A stretch of 64,000 nucleotides of DNA from Pseudonocardia broussonetiae (GTDB lineage: Bacteria; Actinomycetota; Actinomycetes; Mycobacteriales; Pseudonocardiaceae), in the NCBI RefSeq assembly GCF_013155125.1, contig NZ_CP053564.1:7113726-7177725 (forward strand). The letters run 5' to 3'. A program made the translations under genes and the position numbers. The notes under the pieces were generated by a model, which made no database searches, was not told the DNA's origin, and saw only the letters and a program-made list of their open reading frames with translations. This document shows, piece by piece, positions 61,585-64,000 of this stretch (position 1 is the first letter of the stretch; each line of letters opens with the position of its first letter).

Positions 61585-63261
61585 TCAGTCGCGCGTGAGC
61601 TTACGGTGGGTCACGCGGTGCGGGCGCGCGGCCTCCGCTCCGAGCCGCTGCTGCTTGTTGGCCTCGTAGGCCTCGAAGTTGCCCTCGAACCAGAACCACG
61701 ACGCCGGGTTCTCGTCGGTGCCCTCCCACGACAGGATGTGGGTGCAGACGCGGTCGAGGAACCACCGGTCGTGGGAGATCACGACCGCGCAGCCGGGAAA
61801 CTGCTCCAGCGCGTTCTCCAGCGATCCGAGCGTCTCGACGTCCAGGTCGTTGGTCGGCTCGTCGAGCAGGATGAGGTTGCCCCCCTCCTTGAGCGTGAGC
61901 GCCAGGTTGAGGCGGTTGCGCTCGCCACCGGAGAGCACTCCGGCCGGCTTCTGCTGGTCGGGCCCCTTGAAGCCGAACGCCGCGACGTAGGCGCGAGAGG
62001 GCATCTCGGTCTGACCGACCTGGATGTGGTCGAGGCCGTCGGACACGACCTCCCAGACGTTCTTCTTGGGGTCGATGCCGCCGCGGTTCTGGTCGACGTA
62101 CGACAGCTTCACGGTGTCGCCGACGCGCACGGTGCCGGAGTCGGCGTGCTCGAGCCCGACGATCGTCTTGAACAGCGTCGTCTTGCCGACGCCGTTGGGG
62201 CCGATCACGCCGACGATGCCGTTGCGCGGCAGGGAGAACGACAGGTCCTTGATGAGGACCCGGCCGTCGAAGCCCTTGTCGAGGTGGTCGACCTCGACGA
62301 CGACGTTGCCCAGGCGCGGGCCCGGCGGGATCTGGATCTCCTCGAAGTCGAGCTTGCGGTGCTTGTCGGCCTCGGCCGCCATCTCCTCGTACCGCTGGAG
62401 GCGGGCGCGGCTCTTCGCCTGCCGCGCCTTCGCACCGGAGCGGACCCAGGCGAGCTCGTCGGTGAGCCGCTTCGCGAGCTTGGCGTCCTTGCGCCCCTGG
62501 ACGGCGACGCGCTCCGCCTTCTTCTCCAGGTACGTGGAGTAGTTGCCCTGGTAGCCGATCGCGCGGCCCCGGTCGAGCTCCATGATCCACTCAGCGACGT
62601 TGTCGAGGAAGTACCGGTCGTGCGTGACGGCGAGGACGGCACCGGCGTAGCTCGCCAGGTGCTGCTCCAGCCACAGGACGCTCTCCGCGTCGAGGTGGTT
62701 GGTGGGCTCGTCGAGGAGCAGGAGGTCGGGCTTGCTCAGCAGGAGCTTGCACAGCGCGACCCGACGGCGCTCACCGCCGGACAGCAGGGTGACCGGCGAG
62801 TCCGGCGGGGGGCAGCGCAGCGCGTCCATCGCCTGCTCGAGCTGGGAGTCGAGCTCCCACGCGTCGGCGTGGTCGAGGACCTCCTGGAGCTGGCCCATCT
62901 CCTCCATCAGCTCGTCGGTGTAGTCGGTCGCCATCTGCTCGGCGATCGCGTTGTACCGGTCGAGCTGCTGCTTGATCTCCCCGAGCCCCTCCTCGACGTT
63001 GCCGAGGACGGTCTTCTCCTCGTTGAGGGGCGGCTCCTGCTGGAGGATGCCGACCGTGGCCCCCGGAGCCAGGAGCGCCTCACCGTTGTTGGGGTGCTCC
63101 AGCCCGGCCATGATCTTCAGCACGGTGGACTTGCCGGCTCCGTTCGGGCCGACGACGCCGATCTTGGCGCCCGGGAGGAAGTTGAGCGACACGTCATCGA
63201 GGATGACCTTGTCGCCGTGAGCCTTCCGGACCTTCTGCATGCTGTAGATGAACTCCGCCAC
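61585..63261 (-). CDS. ettA: Energy-dependent translational throttle EttA (ABC-F)
   Basis: 558 residues. Two ABC domains with Walker A GPNGAGKS and GPNGVGKT, signatures LSGGERRRVAL and LSGGERNRLNL, and Walker B LLLLDEPTNHLD and LILLDEPTNDLD, joined by the linker with the ABC-F arm. It binds the ribosome E site and gates translation by ATP level. GTG 63261 (MAEFIYSM) is preferred because family members start there and TACCAT lies 7 nt upstream. Next to the ssb gene as in mycobacteria. Confidence 0.95.
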   Translation of the reverse strand: MAEFIYSMQKVRKAHGDKVILDDVSLNFLPGAKIGVVGPNGAGKSTVLKIMAGLEHPNNGEALLAPGATVGILQQEPPLNEEKTVLGNVEEGLGEIKQQLDRYNAIAEQMATDYTDELMEEMGQLQEVLDHADAWELDSQLEQAMDALRCPPPDSPVTLLSGGERRRVALCKLLLSKPDLLLLDEPTNHLDAESVLWLEQHLASYAGAVLAVTHDRYFLDNVAEWIMELDRGRAIGYQGNYSTYLEKKAERVAVQGRKDAKLAKRLTDELAWVRSGAKARQAKSRARLQRYEEMAAEADKHRKLDFEEIQIPPGPRLGNVVVEVDHLDKGFDGRVLIKDLSFSLPRNGIVGVIGPNGVGKTTLFKTIVGLEHADSGTVRVGDTVKLSYVDQNRGGIDPKKNVWEVVSDGLDHIQVGQTEMPSRAYVAAFGFKGPDQQKPAGVLSGGERNRLNLALTLKEGGNLILLDEPTNDLDVETLGSLENALEQFPGCAVVISHDRWFLDRVCTHILSWEGTDENPASWFWFEGNFEAYEANKQQRLGAEAARPHRVTHRKLTRD

Positions 63262-63286
63262 GCGCACGATGGTAGTTCGCGGCCGG

Positions 63287-63823
63287 TCAGTGCCCTGCGG
63301 CCGGTACGGCGTCGACGAGCTCGCGCTCGCCCTCCGCGGCCGGGGCCTGCTGGTCGTTCCACGGGTCGTCCGACGGGTGCTCCGACGAACCGGTCCCCTC
63401 GCCCGAGCCCTCCCCGTCGACCGGCACCACCGCGACGCCGAACGGGGCGGCCGCCTCGGCGCGCCGGATCCGCGTGACGACGGCCGTGCAGCGCGTCAGA
63501 TCGGGGGCGACGACGTCGGCCTCGAGGTCGGTGACCGAGTTGCGACGCCCGTCGGCGGTGTCGTAGCTCCTCGTCACGAGCCGACCGCGGACGACGACCG
63601 GGTCGCCGCTGTGCAGGGACTGCGCGGTGTTCTCGGCCAGGCGGCGCCAGCAGCTCACCGCCACGAAGAAGGAGTCCCGGTCGATCCAGGTGCCGGCGTC
63701 GCGGTCGAAGCGCCGCTCGTTGCACGCGATGCGGAAGTTCAGGACGGGGGTGCCGTTGGGCAGGTGCCGCAGCTGGATCGGCGTGATGACGGTGCCGACG
63801 GCGGTGACGCTGGTCTGGTTCAT
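63287..63823 (-). CDS. ssb: Accessory single-stranded DNA-binding protein
   Basis: 178 residues with an OB fold: VTAVGTVITPIQLRHLPNGT, LNFRIACNERRFDRD and WRRLAENTAQSLHSGDPVVV, RGRLVTRSYD. The C-terminus ends VDAVPAAGH and lacks the acidic DDDIPF-like tip used by the main SSB to recruit partners, so this is probably the secondary SSB (mycobacterial Rv2478c position). ATG 63823 follows GAGGAGAG. ettA starts 25 nt downstream. Confidence 0.9.
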   Translation of the reverse strand: MNQTSVTAVGTVITPIQLRHLPNGTPVLNFRIACNERRFDRDAGTWIDRDSFFVAVSCWRRLAENTAQSLHSGDPVVVRGRLVTRSYDTADGRRNSVTDLEADVVAPDLTRCTAVVTRIRRAEAAAPFGVAVVPVDGEGSGEGTGSSEHPSDDPWNDQQAPAAEGERELVDAVPAAGH

Positions 63824-63906
63824 GGGTCTCTCCTCGTCCGGTGGTCCTGCTGACGAGATCGAGACTGCCGCCGGCGGCGGAGGCGGCACCAGACCCACGC
63901 GGTTTC

Positions 63907-63935
63907 TGTGGATCGGGAGCGCACGATGTGGACAA
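63907..63935. promoter_or_regulatory. Two DnaA-box-like sites upstream of ssb
   Basis: Read on the minus strand, TTGTCCACA (63927-63935) matches the actinobacterial DnaA box and CGATCCACA (63907-63915) matches at 7 of 9 positions of TTATCCACA, 11 nt between them, same orientation. They lie 85-112 nt upstream of the ssb start, suggesting DnaA control of ssb. The rest of 63824-64000 shows nothing else I can name. Confidence 0.45.
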
Positions 63936-64000
63936 GTGCGTCGCCGGACTCGGGAACTGTCGGCCGGCCGTGCCACGATGAGCGGTTGTCTGCACGCAAA

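Overview
This is a very GC-rich (roughly three quarters G+C) actinobacterial chromosome segment with strong third-position G/C bias and frequent GTG starts. Many starts look leaderless, with a TANNNT -10 hexamer 6-8 nt before the start codon. Gene families and order point to Pseudonocardiaceae, most likely Pseudonocardia or a relative; this is inference from gene content. Nearly all of the window is coding, and no gene-free stretch exceeds 300 bases. I saw no tRNA, rRNA, insertion sequence, prophage or CRISPR array.

Left third (1-26 kb): an edge-truncated mrpA antiporter gene; a sodium:solute symporter with a small membrane partner; malate synthase G (glcB); an ECF-type sigma factor; a NarL-type two-component system with a small unknown gene between regulator and kinase; an intracellular subtilase; and the glycolate oxidase operon glcDEF. 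After these come a DUF3105 lipoprotein, a degenerate TPP-enzyme homologue and a lactate/glycolate permease. Permease, GlcDEF and GlcB together form a route glycolate -> glyoxylate -> malate. The next block holds thiL (frameshifted in a G7 run), a stand-alone Lrp ligand domain, a DUF3515 protein, a DtxR-type regulator, ddl and a MarR regulator.

Middle (25-45 kb): an isocitrate-lyase-superfamily gene faces a GntR-hyuA-hyuB-isochorismatase-Csp3 operon. Its enzymes resemble the N-methylhydantoin -> N-carbamoylsarcosine -> sarcosine steps of creatinine breakdown. Two tiny paralogous membrane proteins and two MarR/FMN-F420-type modules follow. Then come proline dehydrogenase divergent from a PucR regulator, a K+ channel with a DUF6394 partner, a CPA1 antiporter, and the proline catabolic P5C dehydrogenase. 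The block ends with macrodomain/YdeI/MocR genes and a divergent PNPOx-like gene.

Right third (45-64 kb): prolyl oligopeptidase coupled to MscS, then a block whose order matches M. tuberculosis Rv2470-Rv2478c: truncated haemoglobin O, a GH13 enzyme (its expected acid/base Glu reads as Gln), two conserved proteins, the giant NAD-glutamate dehydrogenase, EttA and an accessory SSB. Between the dehydrogenase gene and ettA lies a 1404-residue protein that is mostly disordered and carries a hexapeptide repeat array.

The most striking unexplained structure is a set of long, near-perfect hairpins (arms about 13-25 bp). Several lie between genes, and two sit in frame inside coding sequences (glcE and the MocR gene). 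Two of the intergenic ones share the arm end CGTGAGTGG.
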